A stretch of DNA of 64,000 nucleotides from assembly GCF_000741215.1 (NCBI RefSeq), contig NZ_JGYX01000001.1, positions 372,001-436,000 of the forward strand. Reading direction: 5' to 3'. This document shows positions 26,732 to 35,379 of the stretch, piece by piece. The position numbers were made by a program, and so were the translations under genes. The stretch is from Bifidobacterium pullorum subsp. gallinarum. GTDB lineage: Bacteria; Actinomycetota; Actinomycetes; Actinomycetales; Bifidobacteriaceae. The notes below the pieces were generated by a model. The model was not told where the DNA came from. It saw only the letters and a list, made by a program, of their open reading frames with translations, and made no database searches. Numbering within the stretch: position 1 is the first letter of the stretch; each line of letters opens with the position of its first letter.

Positions 26732-28558
26732 ATGGCGCGGCATATACACGGCATGCGTGAACAGTCCCATAGGACGCGCAACATCATTCTGACGGTACTC
26801 GGTGTACTGGTTGTTCTCGGTGCTGTTGGTGGGTTTTGTGCGTGGCGGTTTTACCAGCAGGCGATGGACGTGCGGGATCATGAACTTGCCGCTGTGGAGG
26901 CTGTTTCCGGTCTGCAGGACGTCAGCCAGCTGCGCGATGCCGACACGATGAATGCTGCAATCGAGCAGGCACAGACCCACGCCTCCGCCGCCAAGGAGAT
27001 TACCGATGGTGCGCTGTGGCAGGTGGCCTCCTACGTGCCGGTGCTGGGCGACGACGTTACCACCGTGCGCGGCATGGTGAACGTGGTCGACGGATTGGTC
27101 GGTGAAACGCTGCCATCGCTGGCGACCACTGTGCAGACATTGATGAATTCCGGCCTGAGCAGCGGTGGCGAGGGCCAGCTCAACCTGCAGCCGATTGTGG
27201 ATGCGCAGGAAGGGTTTGCGCAGGCCAACGAGTTGGTACAGCAGCAGGCGGATACGATCAATGCGCTGCCGCAACCGCATGTCGGCGTGGTGCGTTCCGC
27301 CTATGAGCAAGGCAAGGAGCAGATCAACAAGGTTGCCGACATGCTTGATCAGGTCAGCGGCATGGTGCAGGCGATGCCGAAGCTCTTGGGACAGGACGGA
27401 CCGCGTACCTACCTGCTGGTCGCACAGACGACCTCCGAACAGCGTTCTGGCGGCGGCCTGGTCGGTTCATTGGGCACGATGCAGGTGGACAACGGGAGCA
27501 TCTCGGTGGGGGAGTTCCACTCGAACAGGGAGTTCCTGACACTGGGGGAGAGCGCTACTGCTGAAGAGCACGATGTGTTCAGTGACCCGCTGTATTTTTC
27601 ATTCGATGTGCGTGACTTGTTCGCCGTGCCGGACTTTTCCCGTACCGCGGAGATGCTGAATACCGTGTGGCAGCGGTCCGAATATGCGTGCGATATCGAC
27701 GGTGTCATCGCCATCGACCCGTTGTTCATTCAGGAGATGGTGCGCATCAATGGCGACATCATCCTAGACAACGGTCAGGTGCTGACCGGCGATAACACGG
27801 CCGAGTTCATGCTTAACGGCATCTACAAGGCGTTTGATCCTGACACGCAGGACATGTACTTCGAATACGTGGCGTCGGCGGTGATGGACGGTGCGTTTTC
27901 GAATATGACGATGGACAAGATGATGCAGATCGCGCAGGCGATGGGATCGCTGGCCGAAGGACGCCACTTCTACGCCTACACGTTCCATGAGGACGAGGCC
28001 GAATACTTCCAAGACGCCGGATTCGCGAAGAATGCGCCTGAGAGTGAAACTGATCCGGAGATCGGCATCTACATGAACGAGCAGAACGCGTCCAAACTCG
28101 GTTGGTACCTGCAACGTTCCAGCACCATCACCCGTACCGCTTGCAACGCGGACGGCTCGCAGACCTATCATGTGACGTTCTCCATCACGAATACATTGAC
28201 CAGCGATGAGATGGCCAGCGCGACCACCTATATCCTGGGCGGTGCCCAGCCCGGTGTCAACGGCATCGTGGCACCTGCCGGGACATCGGCGCAGCGCATG
28301 CTGTTCTATGCCCCCGCTGGCGGATCAATTACGAACCTCACTGCGAATGGCGACGTCCGAGACCAGGAGAACAAGACGATGGACGGCAAGAATCTGATCA
28401 CCAACGTGGCGTACATCGCTCCTGGCGAGACCGTGACATTCGACTTCGACGTCACCACGTCAGCCAAGGCCGAATCCGATCTACGACTCGATCAGACGCC
28501 CGCCGGATGGTTGGATGAGAACGTAACCTACGACACCAGTGCCTGCTCGATCAAGTAG
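26732..28558 (+). CDS. DUF4012 domain protein, membrane-anchored
   Basis: 608 residues behind GGAGA. One N-terminal membrane helix ('IILTVLGVLVVLGAVGGFCAW', residues ~17-37) leaves the rest outside. A helical stretch (about 40-210) precedes the DUF4012 core, marked by 'RTYLLVAQTTSEQRSGGGL' and 'GSLGTMQVDNGSISVGEF', where the conserved N/S-E-R element lies. Proteins of this family occur in actinobacterial polysaccharide loci; their activity is not established. It follows the priming transferase by 256 bp that hold no other gene I can see. The position suggests a role in processing or anchoring the exported polymer, which is inference. Confidence 0.85.
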   Translation: MARHIHGMREQSHRTRNIILTVLGVLVVLGAVGGFCAWRFYQQAMDVRDHELAAVEAVSGLQDVSQLRDADTMNAAIEQAQTHASAAKEITDGALWQVASYVPVLGDDVTTVRGMVNVVDGLVGETLPSLATTVQTLMNSGLSSGGEGQLNLQPIVDAQEGFAQANELVQQQADTINALPQPHVGVVRSAYEQGKEQINKVADMLDQVSGMVQAMPKLLGQDGPRTYLLVAQTTSEQRSGGGLVGSLGTMQVDNGSISVGEFHSNREFLTLGESATAEEHDVFSDPLYFSFDVRDLFAVPDFSRTAEMLNTVWQRSEYACDIDGVIAIDPLFIQEMVRINGDIILDNGQVLTGDNTAEFMLNGIYKAFDPDTQDMYFEYVASAVMDGAFSNMTMDKMMQIAQAMGSLAEGRHFYAYTFHEDEAEYFQDAGFAKNAPESETDPEIGIYMNEQNASKLGWYLQRSSTITRTACNADGSQTYHVTFSITNTLTSDEMASATTYILGGAQPGVNGIVAPAGTSAQRMLFYAPAGGSITNLTANGDVRDQENKTMDGKNLITNVAYIAPGETVTFDFDVTTSAKAESDLRLDQTPAGWLDENVTYDTSACSIK

Positions 28559-28578
28559 CGGGAGAATGAACGTCGGCA

Positions 28579-28618
28579 CCGTATACGGTCAGCGTATACG
28601 GTCACCGTACACGGTGAC
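28579..28618. repeat. Three tandem ~13-bp palindromic units between convergent genes
   Basis: ACCGTATACGGTC, AGCGTATACGGTC and ACCGTACACGGTGAC follow one another. Each unit is itself a near-palindrome around GTATAC or GTACAC, and adjacent units can pair with each other. It lies between the DUF4012 gene and the convergent DUF2142 gene, so it may act as a bidirectional terminator or a protein site. Confidence 0.7.
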
Positions 28619-28695
28619 TCGCATGCTGAACAGATTTGGTCCTGTAACGTTTGCCGATGGTGCCATCAGGCGCAGAGACTCCCGGTTGAATAACA

Positions 28696-30180
28696 CTAAT
28701 GCAGTATGACCGCAATAGATATGCAGAACAGGATGATCGCTGTGCCGGTGCATAGGCCGCGAACCAGCGTGTCGCTGGCGCGGAACGGTTTCGGCGGCAC
28801 CAGTATTGCGAGCGCGTACAGGCAAGGAAGCAGGTATCGTGCCTGTACGCCGAGTAATCCGTATGCGCCGATTGGCGTCCAGATGATGTACATCGACAAC
28901 AGAGTGGCTGCCAGAACGCCCAGCGCAGTGATGATACATACGGTATTGATGGTCAATCTGGCAGCTCGTGGCAGGTCTGATGGGGCATCTGCACCGGGTT
29001 CCGCGTTTTTCGTTGCTGATGATGCGGAAGACAGTGGTGTACTGCTGCATGTGAAGATCATCGTTACGACAATGAACAGGACCGCAAGTGCGATCGTGCT
29101 TGGTATCCGCGCGTCCCCGGACCGCAAGCCGCAGATGAGCCCTGGATAGTCGAACTGGTTGCATGCCCATTGCGCACAGGACTTCAACCAGTCGGCAAAT
29201 GCGGCGATGGGAGAGGACTCGAGCAGATCCAGACGGTTGGGGGCCACAATGTAGACGTCTCGCAATCCTCTTCCGATGCTTTGCGAGTGCTGGGACCAGA
29301 GCAGCATGCCCACGACTGCCGGGATGACGCCCAGAAGACGTTTCCAAAGTGATGTGAGGAATGCCCCTTTGTCATAGTTGATATAGGTGAATCCCAAAGG
29401 ATACGCCAATAGCAGTAGTATTGCGGGGAGCATCACAACCTTTGCCTGCATCGTCATTACGGCAAGGATCGACATGAGTGCGAACTCCGGTATCGTGCCC
29501 GGCACATCAGGTCGAGCACAGGAGGCGCGCCGTATCAGCAATGCGGCGATGAGCACGAACGGCAGTGACGTCATGACGTCGGCACCGAGTTGGAAGGAGT
29601 CCTGGATTTGCGTTGGCAACAAGGCAATGAGCAGCAGTGGCCATTTGCCGAAGGGGGCGATGCGTATCACCACGGTCATGCCGACGATCCATATGGTGGC
29701 CAGCATGACTTCCTGTAGATATGCCAACGCCGCGGGGGAGTCGGTGAACGGCCTGCCTATGAGCAGTGCCAATACTTGTGGCAGATAGGCGACCGGACTG
29801 GTGCCCTCGGTTTGATTCTCGTAGACAAAGGCCTCACCCGGGTGAGCGGCGTTTATGGCCAGAGGGGATGTAGCGTACTCTGCTCCCATGGCGTATGCGA
29901 CGATGGATTGGGGAAGGTAGTAGCCATCCGAGGTCGGTTGGAATCCGACCTCGAGATTGAACGTGGACTCGTCGGCGAGTGAGTTGCCGAAGGTACCGGG
30001 CCCCTGTTCGGACGGGGCGATCTTGCCGACACTGATTGCGTAGGCGCGTGTGAAGTGTTGCGGCGCGTCAGGCGTGGTCATGGGAGGAATGGCCGTGATG
30101 AAGACACTGGTGAATATCACGGCCAGTATCAGATACACGACATGTGGCGAACGAACGATACCCAACCAGACGGCCCTCAT
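28696..30180 (-). CDS. DUF2142 polytopic membrane protein
   Basis: 494 residues, start at 30180. The first helix ('VVYLILAVIFTSVFITAIPP') is followed by 'TTPDAPQHFTRAYAISVGKI', the conserved loop of DUF2142, which resembles the first periplasmic loop of GT-C glycosyltransferases with an acidic D-x-H pair. About eleven further hydrophobic segments follow. The similarity of layout to GT-C enzymes suggests a lipid-linked sugar transferase or polymer-handling role, not proved. It faces the EPS genes on the opposite strand and is the last gene of the polysaccharide region. The 190 bp upstream hold no gene. Confidence 0.85.
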   Translation of the reverse strand: MRAVWLGIVRSPHVVYLILAVIFTSVFITAIPPMTTPDAPQHFTRAYAISVGKIAPSEQGPGTFGNSLADESTFNLEVGFQPTSDGYYLPQSIVAYAMGAEYATSPLAINAAHPGEAFVYENQTEGTSPVAYLPQVLALLIGRPFTDSPAALAYLQEVMLATIWIVGMTVVIRIAPFGKWPLLLIALLPTQIQDSFQLGADVMTSLPFVLIAALLIRRASCARPDVPGTIPEFALMSILAVMTMQAKVVMLPAILLLLAYPLGFTYINYDKGAFLTSLWKRLLGVIPAVVGMLLWSQHSQSIGRGLRDVYIVAPNRLDLLESSPIAAFADWLKSCAQWACNQFDYPGLICGLRSGDARIPSTIALAVLFIVVTMIFTCSSTPLSSASSATKNAEPGADAPSDLPRAARLTINTVCIITALGVLAATLLSMYIIWTPIGAYGLLGVQARYLLPCLYALAILVPPKPFRASDTLVRGLCTGTAIILFCISIAVILH

Positions 30181-30370
30181 AAAGACTTAGTCTAGCAGGA
30201 GCCTGAATGGCTTGGACATTTCGTATTGATGGTTACGATGACGCTGAGTACGTCGCACGAAACCGATATGTGGAGCCGATTCATGCTGTACGGAAACGTA
30301 TTGACTCCCACAATGAATCGCGGGGACGCCGCCGCGCTGTCCAGCTCAGTGCTCGACCACGGTGTGCAGC

Positions 30371-32053
30371 TCAGTGCTCGATGACTTCGTGCATGCGGCG
30401 CAGGGCGCGCTGCACCAGATCATGGGTGGAACCCGCGCCGTTGCTCTTGACGCCGAAGAACACCATCAGCACCATGCCGAAGCAGATCACGGCGCTCACA
30501 CGCAGCGCCCACTGCACGCCGAACACGCTGGCGGCGATCGCCACGTCGGCTCCGCCGCCCAGAGCGGCCTGGCGCATCGCGGCGAAGGTCTCCATCAGGA
30601 TCACCAGCACAGGCGCGCCGATCGCACCGGCGATCTGGCGCACCGTGTTCGTCACGGCGGAGCCGGCGGACACCTCCTTCGGCTCCAAACAGTTCAGCGA
30701 CCATGTGGTGATCGGCATCAGCACGAATCCCATGCCGATCTGCCGGACGAACTGCCAGATCGAGACCCACCAGATCCACGAATCCAGCGAGATCAGGCTC
30801 ATCATCACCGTACCGAAGCACAGCGTGATCGTGCCGATCAGCGCCACCGGGCGCGCGCCGAACCGGTCGAGCGCCTTGCCGCCGAAGAACTGCGCAATCG
30901 CCTGGCCGAGCGCGCCCGGCAGCATGATCAGGCCGCTCATCGTGGCCGAATAGCCGCGGTCATCCTGGATGTACAGCGGCAGGATCACCGTGATCGAGCT
31001 GAACGCGAAGAAGCTCAGCGCGGCCGTGATCGTACCCACGGTGAAGCTGCGGTTCTTCAGCACCTCCAGGTCGAGCAGCGGTTCACGACCCGTGGTGCGG
31101 TGCCAACGGTGGAAACGGCCGTGTAACAGGCCTTCATACGTGTCCGCTGCGTCGGCGGTGGCGGCCGCGGTCTGGGACTGTGATGCATCGGACCGTGATG
31201 CATCGGCCCCGTTCCTGTTCTGCGCTTCCACCCACGCGCGCTTGTTGCCCAACTGGCGCAGGATGAACCACACAATGCCGACCATGCCGACCACCATCGG
31301 CAGCCAGACCAGCGGATGCGCGAACGGATAGCTCTCGATGTTCGTGAAGCCGAACATCAGCCCGCCGAAACCGAACACGGACAGGAACACGGAGAAGAAG
31401 TCGGCCTTCACGGTTTTGTCCGTGGCGCCGAAATTGTGCAGCCAGAACGTAGCCAGTACCAGCGCGAACGCGCCGATTGCCGTCAGCGTCAGGAAGATCG
31501 AGCGCCAGCCGTTCGCGTCGGTCTGCCATCCGCCGAAGGTCGGGCCGATGGCCGGGGCCACGCTCATGGCCATGCCCACCATGCCCATCGCCATGCCGCG
31601 GCGGGAGAGCGGGTAGATCGAGAACACGGTGATCTGCAGCACCGGCCACATCACACCGGTGCCGATGGCCTCCAGCATACGGCCGAGCAGCACGAGGATG
31701 AACGTGGGGGAGACCCATGCCATCAGCGAGCCGATCGTGAAGATCGACATGGAGGTGATCACGATTTGACGGGTGGAGAAACGCCGGGTCAGGTAGGCGG
31801 TCAGCGGCACCATCACGCCCATGACCAGCTGGAAGATGGAGGTCAGCCACTGGCCGGTGGTCACCGAAATGCCGAACTCGGCAACGATAGTCGGCAGCGC
31901 GGCGCTCAGCTGCAACTGCGTGAAGTTGCCGCAGAACGTGATGAACGTCAGGATGGCGATGGATACCATGGCCGCATGGGTCAGATGCCCGTTGGCGAAC
32001 GATTCCTCCGGGGTCAGTGGCTTGCTCAGATCGCGCTTGATGATGCCGCTCAT
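30371..32053 (-). CDS. MFS transporter, DHA2 (EmrB/QacA) drug:H+ antiporter family
   Basis: 560 residues with about 14 hydrophobic segments, the DHA2 number. Motif A-like 'LTAYLTRRFSTRQIVI' and motif C-like 'VAPAIGPTFGGW' are visible. A cytoplasmic loop of ~75 residues in the middle (about 270-345) is rich in Ser, Asp, Ala and Thr, and longer than usual. Start at 32053 behind AGAGAGAAG. The substrate is not predictable; relatives export lipophilic drugs or bile salts. The gene stands alone. Confidence 0.9.
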   Translation of the reverse strand: MSGIIKRDLSKPLTPEESFANGHLTHAAMVSIAILTFITFCGNFTQLQLSAALPTIVAEFGISVTTGQWLTSIFQLVMGVMVPLTAYLTRRFSTRQIVITSMSIFTIGSLMAWVSPTFILVLLGRMLEAIGTGVMWPVLQITVFSIYPLSRRGMAMGMVGMAMSVAPAIGPTFGGWQTDANGWRSIFLTLTAIGAFALVLATFWLHNFGATDKTVKADFFSVFLSVFGFGGLMFGFTNIESYPFAHPLVWLPMVVGMVGIVWFILRQLGNKRAWVEAQNRNGADASRSDASQSQTAAATADAADTYEGLLHGRFHRWHRTTGREPLLDLEVLKNRSFTVGTITAALSFFAFSSITVILPLYIQDDRGYSATMSGLIMLPGALGQAIAQFFGGKALDRFGARPVALIGTITLCFGTVMMSLISLDSWIWWVSIWQFVRQIGMGFVLMPITTWSLNCLEPKEVSAGSAVTNTVRQIAGAIGAPVLVILMETFAAMRQAALGGGADVAIAASVFGVQWALRVSAVICFGMVLMVFFGVKSNGAGSTHDLVQRALRRMHEVIEH

Positions 32054-32187
32054 GCCGTAATGCTTCTCTCTGCTTGGTTCTTCGGGCGGAGGCGGGTGGG
32101 GGCTCCCATCCGTCGAAGTGACCCCAATAGCCTACGCCTATGTATGGGCATATATATGGATGACTGCGGCGGTTGTGTTGGGGTGGC

Positions 32188-32218
32188 AAAAAAGAAGCCC
32201 GGGGATTCCCCGGGCTTC
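32188..32218 (-). terminator. Rho-independent terminator of the G5/transglycosylase gene
   Basis: Stem GAAGCCCGGGG / CCCCGGGCTTC with a 3-nt loop. On the minus strand it is followed by TTTTTT (32193-32188), a strong terminator 15 bp beyond the stop codon at 32233. Confidence 0.92.
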
Positions 32219-32232
32219 TTCGTTCGTAACGA

Positions 32233-33240
32233 TCAGTACCAGTGGTTGGCCACCCAGAAGTTGTAGGCGCCCTGCACCGAGCCGTAGCGGCTGTTGCAGT
32301 AGCCCCAGAACCACTTGAGCTGGGTCTGGTAGTTGGTGGCCCAGTCCGCGCCGGCGGAGGCCATCTTGCTGCCGGGCAGCGCCTGCGGCAGGCCGTATGC
32401 GCCGGAGCTGGCGTTGGTGGCGTTCACGCGCCATCCGGACTCGTGGTTGATGATGTACACGGTGGCGGAGAAATCGGCCTCGGTGTAGCCGTTGGCCAGC
32501 AGATAGTCATGCGCCCACTGCTGCATCTCGCCTGCCGGCACGGTGGTGCCGATGCTGGCGGAGGAGCCGGACGAGCTGCCGGAGGAGGCGGAGCCGGTGC
32601 CCACCAGGATCACCTTGTCCACCGGCGCCTTCTTGACGTAGGAGGCGAACACGTTGGAGGAGATCACCGTGTCCCCGGCGCGTGTGACCAGGCTCGTCGT
32701 CTCCATCACGCCTTCCTCGCCCTCGCTCTCCACCTGTTCCGTGCCTTCGGGCAGCGAGGAGGTCTCCTTGCGAACCGTGTTGAACGCGATCGGCTCCTCG
32801 GAGGTTTCCAGCACGGAATCGGCGGTTTCGATGGTGATCACTGTGGATTCGTCGACTTCGGCGTCCAGCGCGGGATCCACCGTGTCATTCGGGCCGAGCG
32901 TGATGTTGCCCGCCTCCAGCACCGATTTGACGGTGGTGAAGTCGGTGCCGAGCACGGTACGCGACTGGCCGTCCAGCTTGACGGTCACATAGGAGGTATC
33001 GCCATCCATGCCGCGCACGCCGTCACGGGCGGAACCACGGGAGACGGTCAGCGGGTCGGTGGCGGAGTACGCGGTGACCTGCTGCGCCACGGAACGTCCG
33101 TCTGACGCGTAGAAGCTGCGGGTTATGATACCGCCGGTGGCGACCAGCGCCAACGCTGCAGCCACGGCGCCGATGCGAATCCATTGACGCTTGTTCAACG
33201 AAGGAAGGCTGATGCTGGTCTTCTTGCGGTGATTGGCCAT
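32233..33240 (-). CDS. Secreted G5-domain protein with lytic-transglycosylase-like C-terminus (Rpf-like)
   Basis: 335 residues from ATG 33240, behind GAGGAG; the earlier in-frame ATG at 33282 is not supported by a ribosome binding site. A basic N-terminus and a membrane helix ('IGAVAAALALVATGGII', about 23-39) act as signal anchor. A DUF348-type segment ('VTVKLDGQSRTVLGTDFTTV') and a G5 domain ('ETTSLVTRAGDTVISSNVFA') follow, then a Ser/Gly linker. The C-terminal ~100 residues have 'YIINHESGWRVNATNASSGAYGLPQALPG', with the probable catalytic Glu near residue 266. It should cleave or remodel peptidoglycan at the surface, like resuscitation-promoting factors of actinobacteria. Confidence 0.88.
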   Translation of the reverse strand: MANHRKKTSISLPSLNKRQWIRIGAVAAALALVATGGIITRSFYASDGRSVAQQVTAYSATDPLTVSRGSARDGVRGMDGDTSYVTVKLDGQSRTVLGTDFTTVKSVLEAGNITLGPNDTVDPALDAEVDESTVITIETADSVLETSEEPIAFNTVRKETSSLPEGTEQVESEGEEGVMETTSLVTRAGDTVISSNVFASYVKKAPVDKVILVGTGSASSGSSSGSSASIGTTVPAGEMQQWAHDYLLANGYTEADFSATVYIINHESGWRVNATNASSGAYGLPQALPGSKMASAGADWATNYQTQLKWFWGYCNSRYGSVQGAYNFWVANHWY

Positions 33241-33303
33241 TGCACTCCTCAATACTCCGGCATACCACGGTGCCGATCGCACTCACAAACAGCCATTAGT
33301 TTA

Positions 33304-33334
33304 CGCCGACTCGAGGATAAGCCTCAAGTCGGCG
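33304..33334. terminator. Hairpin downstream of trxA
   Basis: CGCCGACT-C-GAGG pairs with CCTC-A-AGTCGGCG around a 5-nt loop. There is no U run; it probably ends trxA transcription on the minus strand. Confidence 0.55.
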
Positions 33335-33354
33335 ACTAGCCGGAAAGGGGAAGA

Positions 33355-33714
33355 TCACTGCTGGGCGTCGGCCTCGGCCTGCGCGGCCTTGAGATCCAGC
33401 GCCTTGGCCTGGGCGATCAGGTCATCCAGATCGGAGGCGCGCAGTGCGCCGGCCTGCTGGAACACCACCGTGCCCTGCTTGACAATCATCAGCGTCGGCA
33501 CCGCCTGCACGCCGGCCGCGGACGCCAGATCCTGGTTCTGGTCGATATCCACCTTGGCGAAGTAGACATCCGGGTGCTTCTCGCTGGCCTGCTCGTACAC
33601 CGGGCCGAACGCGCGGCACGGGCCGCACCAGGTGGCCCAGAAGTCCACGAACACCAGCTCGTTGCCGGTGATTACCTGCTCGAATTCCGCCGAACCTACC
33701 GCATGGGTTGCCAT
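33355..33714 (-). CDS. trxA: Thioredoxin
   Basis: 119 residues, cytoplasmic disulfide reductase. The active site is 'FWATWCGPCRAF' with Cys30 and Cys33; cis-Pro is in 'AVPTLMIVKQG'. The C-terminus carries an Ala/Gln/Asp-rich helix slightly longer than E. coli thioredoxin. AAGGAG precedes ATG 33714. Thioredoxin reductase is not in this window. Confidence 0.95.
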   Translation of the reverse strand: MATHAVGSAEFEQVITGNELVFVDFWATWCGPCRAFGPVYEQASEKHPDVYFAKVDIDQNQDLASAAGVQAVPTLMIVKQGTVVFQQAGALRASDLDDLIAQAKALDLKAAQAEADAQQ

Positions 33715-33867
33715 GACTGCTCCTTACCTTGCAGAAACTACGTGTTCCCAGCTTCCCAGCAACACCCAACATTCCACAAGCCCTTGCGCCGTGGGATGAA
33801 CGAGCATCCGACTCCGCTCTTCGGTGAATCGTCATCGAACGGTCATGTGCCGGTCATCATCCGGGCG

Positions 33868-33873
33868 GATAAT
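33868..33873 (+). promoter_or_regulatory. -10 box (GATAAT) of the DUF4916 gene
   Basis: GATAAT followed by 6 nt and ATG 33880. It supports a leaderless start there, not at the upstream ATG 33796. Confidence 0.5.
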
Positions 33874-33879
33874 GGGAAT

Positions 33880-34503
33880 ATGCCAGTGCTGAACGATGAG
33901 GTGCCCGACGAGGGCGATTTCGATGCGGGCCGCCGCCGCGGCGAATTCGACGACATCACGCCGGAGGATTTCATCCGGGGGTCGGCGGGTGGGAATCCGC
34001 CCGGATGGCTGGATGCCGCCCGCGTGGGCCAGGTGCGCCGGCAGGTGCCGATGGTGTATGTGGAGGTCGTGCCCGTGCACACCGACGAGTTCGGGCGCAT
34101 CGCCGAAATCGGCACGCTGCTGCGCGTTTCGGACGACGGCTCCGTGGAACGCACGCTGGTGGCGGGGCGCGTGCTGTACCACGAGAGCCTGCGCGAGGCC
34201 ATAGCCCGCAACGTGGCCAAGGATCTGGGACCTTTGGCGTTGCCGACCCTGCCGCCCAACTTGCAGCCGTTCACGGTGGCGGAGTTCTTCCCCACCCCCG
34301 GGCTGAGCGAGTTCTACGACGCCCGCCAGCATGCGGTGGCGCTGTGTTATGTGGTGCCGATCGCCGGCGACTGCCAGCCGCAGGATGAGGCGCTGGACGT
34401 GGAATGGGTGGATGTGAACGGCCCGAGGCTGGCCACCATGCTCGATCAGATGACGGGCGGCCACGGCCGCATCGTGCAACGAGCGTTGGCGTGGACCGAG
34501 TGA
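33880..34503 (+). CDS. DUF4916 protein (NUDIX-like fold predicted)
   Basis: 207 residues from ATG 33880 (MPVLNDEVPDEG); an in-frame ATG at 33796 would add 28 residues but has no ribosome binding site, whereas 33880 has a -10 box 6 nt before it. The family marks are 'PPGWLDAARVGQVRRQVPMVYVEVVPVH' and 'GRVLYHESLREAIARNVAKDLG', a degenerate NUDIX box in which the catalytic REx2EEx pattern is not kept. Function is unknown. It leads a tight operon with a hydrolase and NudC, suggesting work on nucleotide-type substrates, but the missing NUDIX glutamates speak against a simple pyrophosphatase. Confidence 0.75.
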   Translation: MPVLNDEVPDEGDFDAGRRRGEFDDITPEDFIRGSAGGNPPGWLDAARVGQVRRQVPMVYVEVVPVHTDEFGRIAEIGTLLRVSDDGSVERTLVAGRVLYHESLREAIARNVAKDLGPLALPTLPPNLQPFTVAEFFPTPGLSEFYDARQHAVALCYVVPIAGDCQPQDEALDVEWVDVNGPRLATMLDQMTGGHGRIVQRALAWTE

Positions 34504-34526
34504 GAGACAAGTAAGAGAGGAATCCC

Positions 34527-35378
34527 ATGGAACTGAACACTACGATCTACCGCGACGGCGAAGGCATCCCGGTTGTGCTCGTGCACGCCTTCCCGATCGA
34601 CCACCACCTGTGGGACGATTGCGCGGCCGAGCTCATCGTCCGCGCGAACGCCGCCGGCCTGCCGCGATTTCCGATCTGGGCGCCGGATATGCCCGGCGCC
34701 GGCGAGGGGCCGATCCCCACGGCCGAACAGACCGGGGCCGTCTCGCAGGACGGCGCCTACACCGAGGCGCTCGACCGCATGGCCGTCGCCTATGTGGATC
34801 TCATCCGCAAGGCCGGCTTCACCAAGGCCATCTGGGTGGGTCTGTCGATGGGCGGCTATCTGGTGCTGGACATCCAGCGCCTGCACCCGGAGGCGGTGGC
34901 GGGGCTGGCCCTGTGCGACACGAAGGCCGACGCCGACTCCGCGGCCTCCCGCGCCAATCGCCTGCGCATCGCCGACATCTGCGAAACCGAACACACGGTC
35001 GACCCGGTGATGCACTTCGCCGAACCGCAGCCCGGCGACTCCACCATCAAGCGTGCGCCTCGCTTCATCCGCCAGTTCACCGGCTGGATTCAGGCCCAGC
35101 GCCCGGAAGGCGTGGCCTGGCGCGAGCGCATGGCCGCCGGCCGCCCCGATCTGAATGACCAGCTGCCGCTTATCACCGCGCCCGCCGCCGTGATCTGCGG
35201 TGAGAACGACCCCTCCAGCGCGCCGTCGGTTATGCGTCCGATCGCCGAGGCGATGACCGGCACCAGCGCCGTGTTCACCGAGATTCCCGACTGCGGCCAC
35301 TTCAGCGCCTACGAACACCCCGACCAGGTGGCCGATGCGCTGCTGGACCTGGTCCGCCGCGTGCAGGCGGAGGCGTGA
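34527..35378 (+). CDS. Alpha/beta hydrolase
   Basis: 283 residues. The catalytic Ser lies in 'VGLSMGGYLV' (nucleophile elbow GxSxG), the acid probably in 'CGENDPSS' and the His in 'PDCGHFSAYEHP'. The oxyanion region is 'VLVHAFPIDHHLW'. GAGAGGAATCCC precedes ATG 34527. It sits between the DUF4916 gene (23 bp upstream) and nudC (1 bp downstream), so it is co-transcribed. The substrate is unknown; similar proteins hydrolyse small esters or act as carboxylesterases. Confidence 0.85.
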   Translation: MELNTTIYRDGEGIPVVLVHAFPIDHHLWDDCAAELIVRANAAGLPRFPIWAPDMPGAGEGPIPTAEQTGAVSQDGAYTEALDRMAVAYVDLIRKAGFTKAIWVGLSMGGYLVLDIQRLHPEAVAGLALCDTKADADSAASRANRLRIADICETEHTVDPVMHFAEPQPGDSTIKRAPRFIRQFTGWIQAQRPEGVAWRERMAAGRPDLNDQLPLITAPAAVICGENDPSSAPSVMRPIAEAMTGTSAVFTEIPDCGHFSAYEHPDQVADALLDLVRRVQAEA

Positions 35379-35379
35379 T

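Noticed and set aside
28579..28618. Possible short CRISPR-like array
   Set aside because: Units are directly adjacent, palindromic and only 13 bp, with no spacers and no cas genes nearby.
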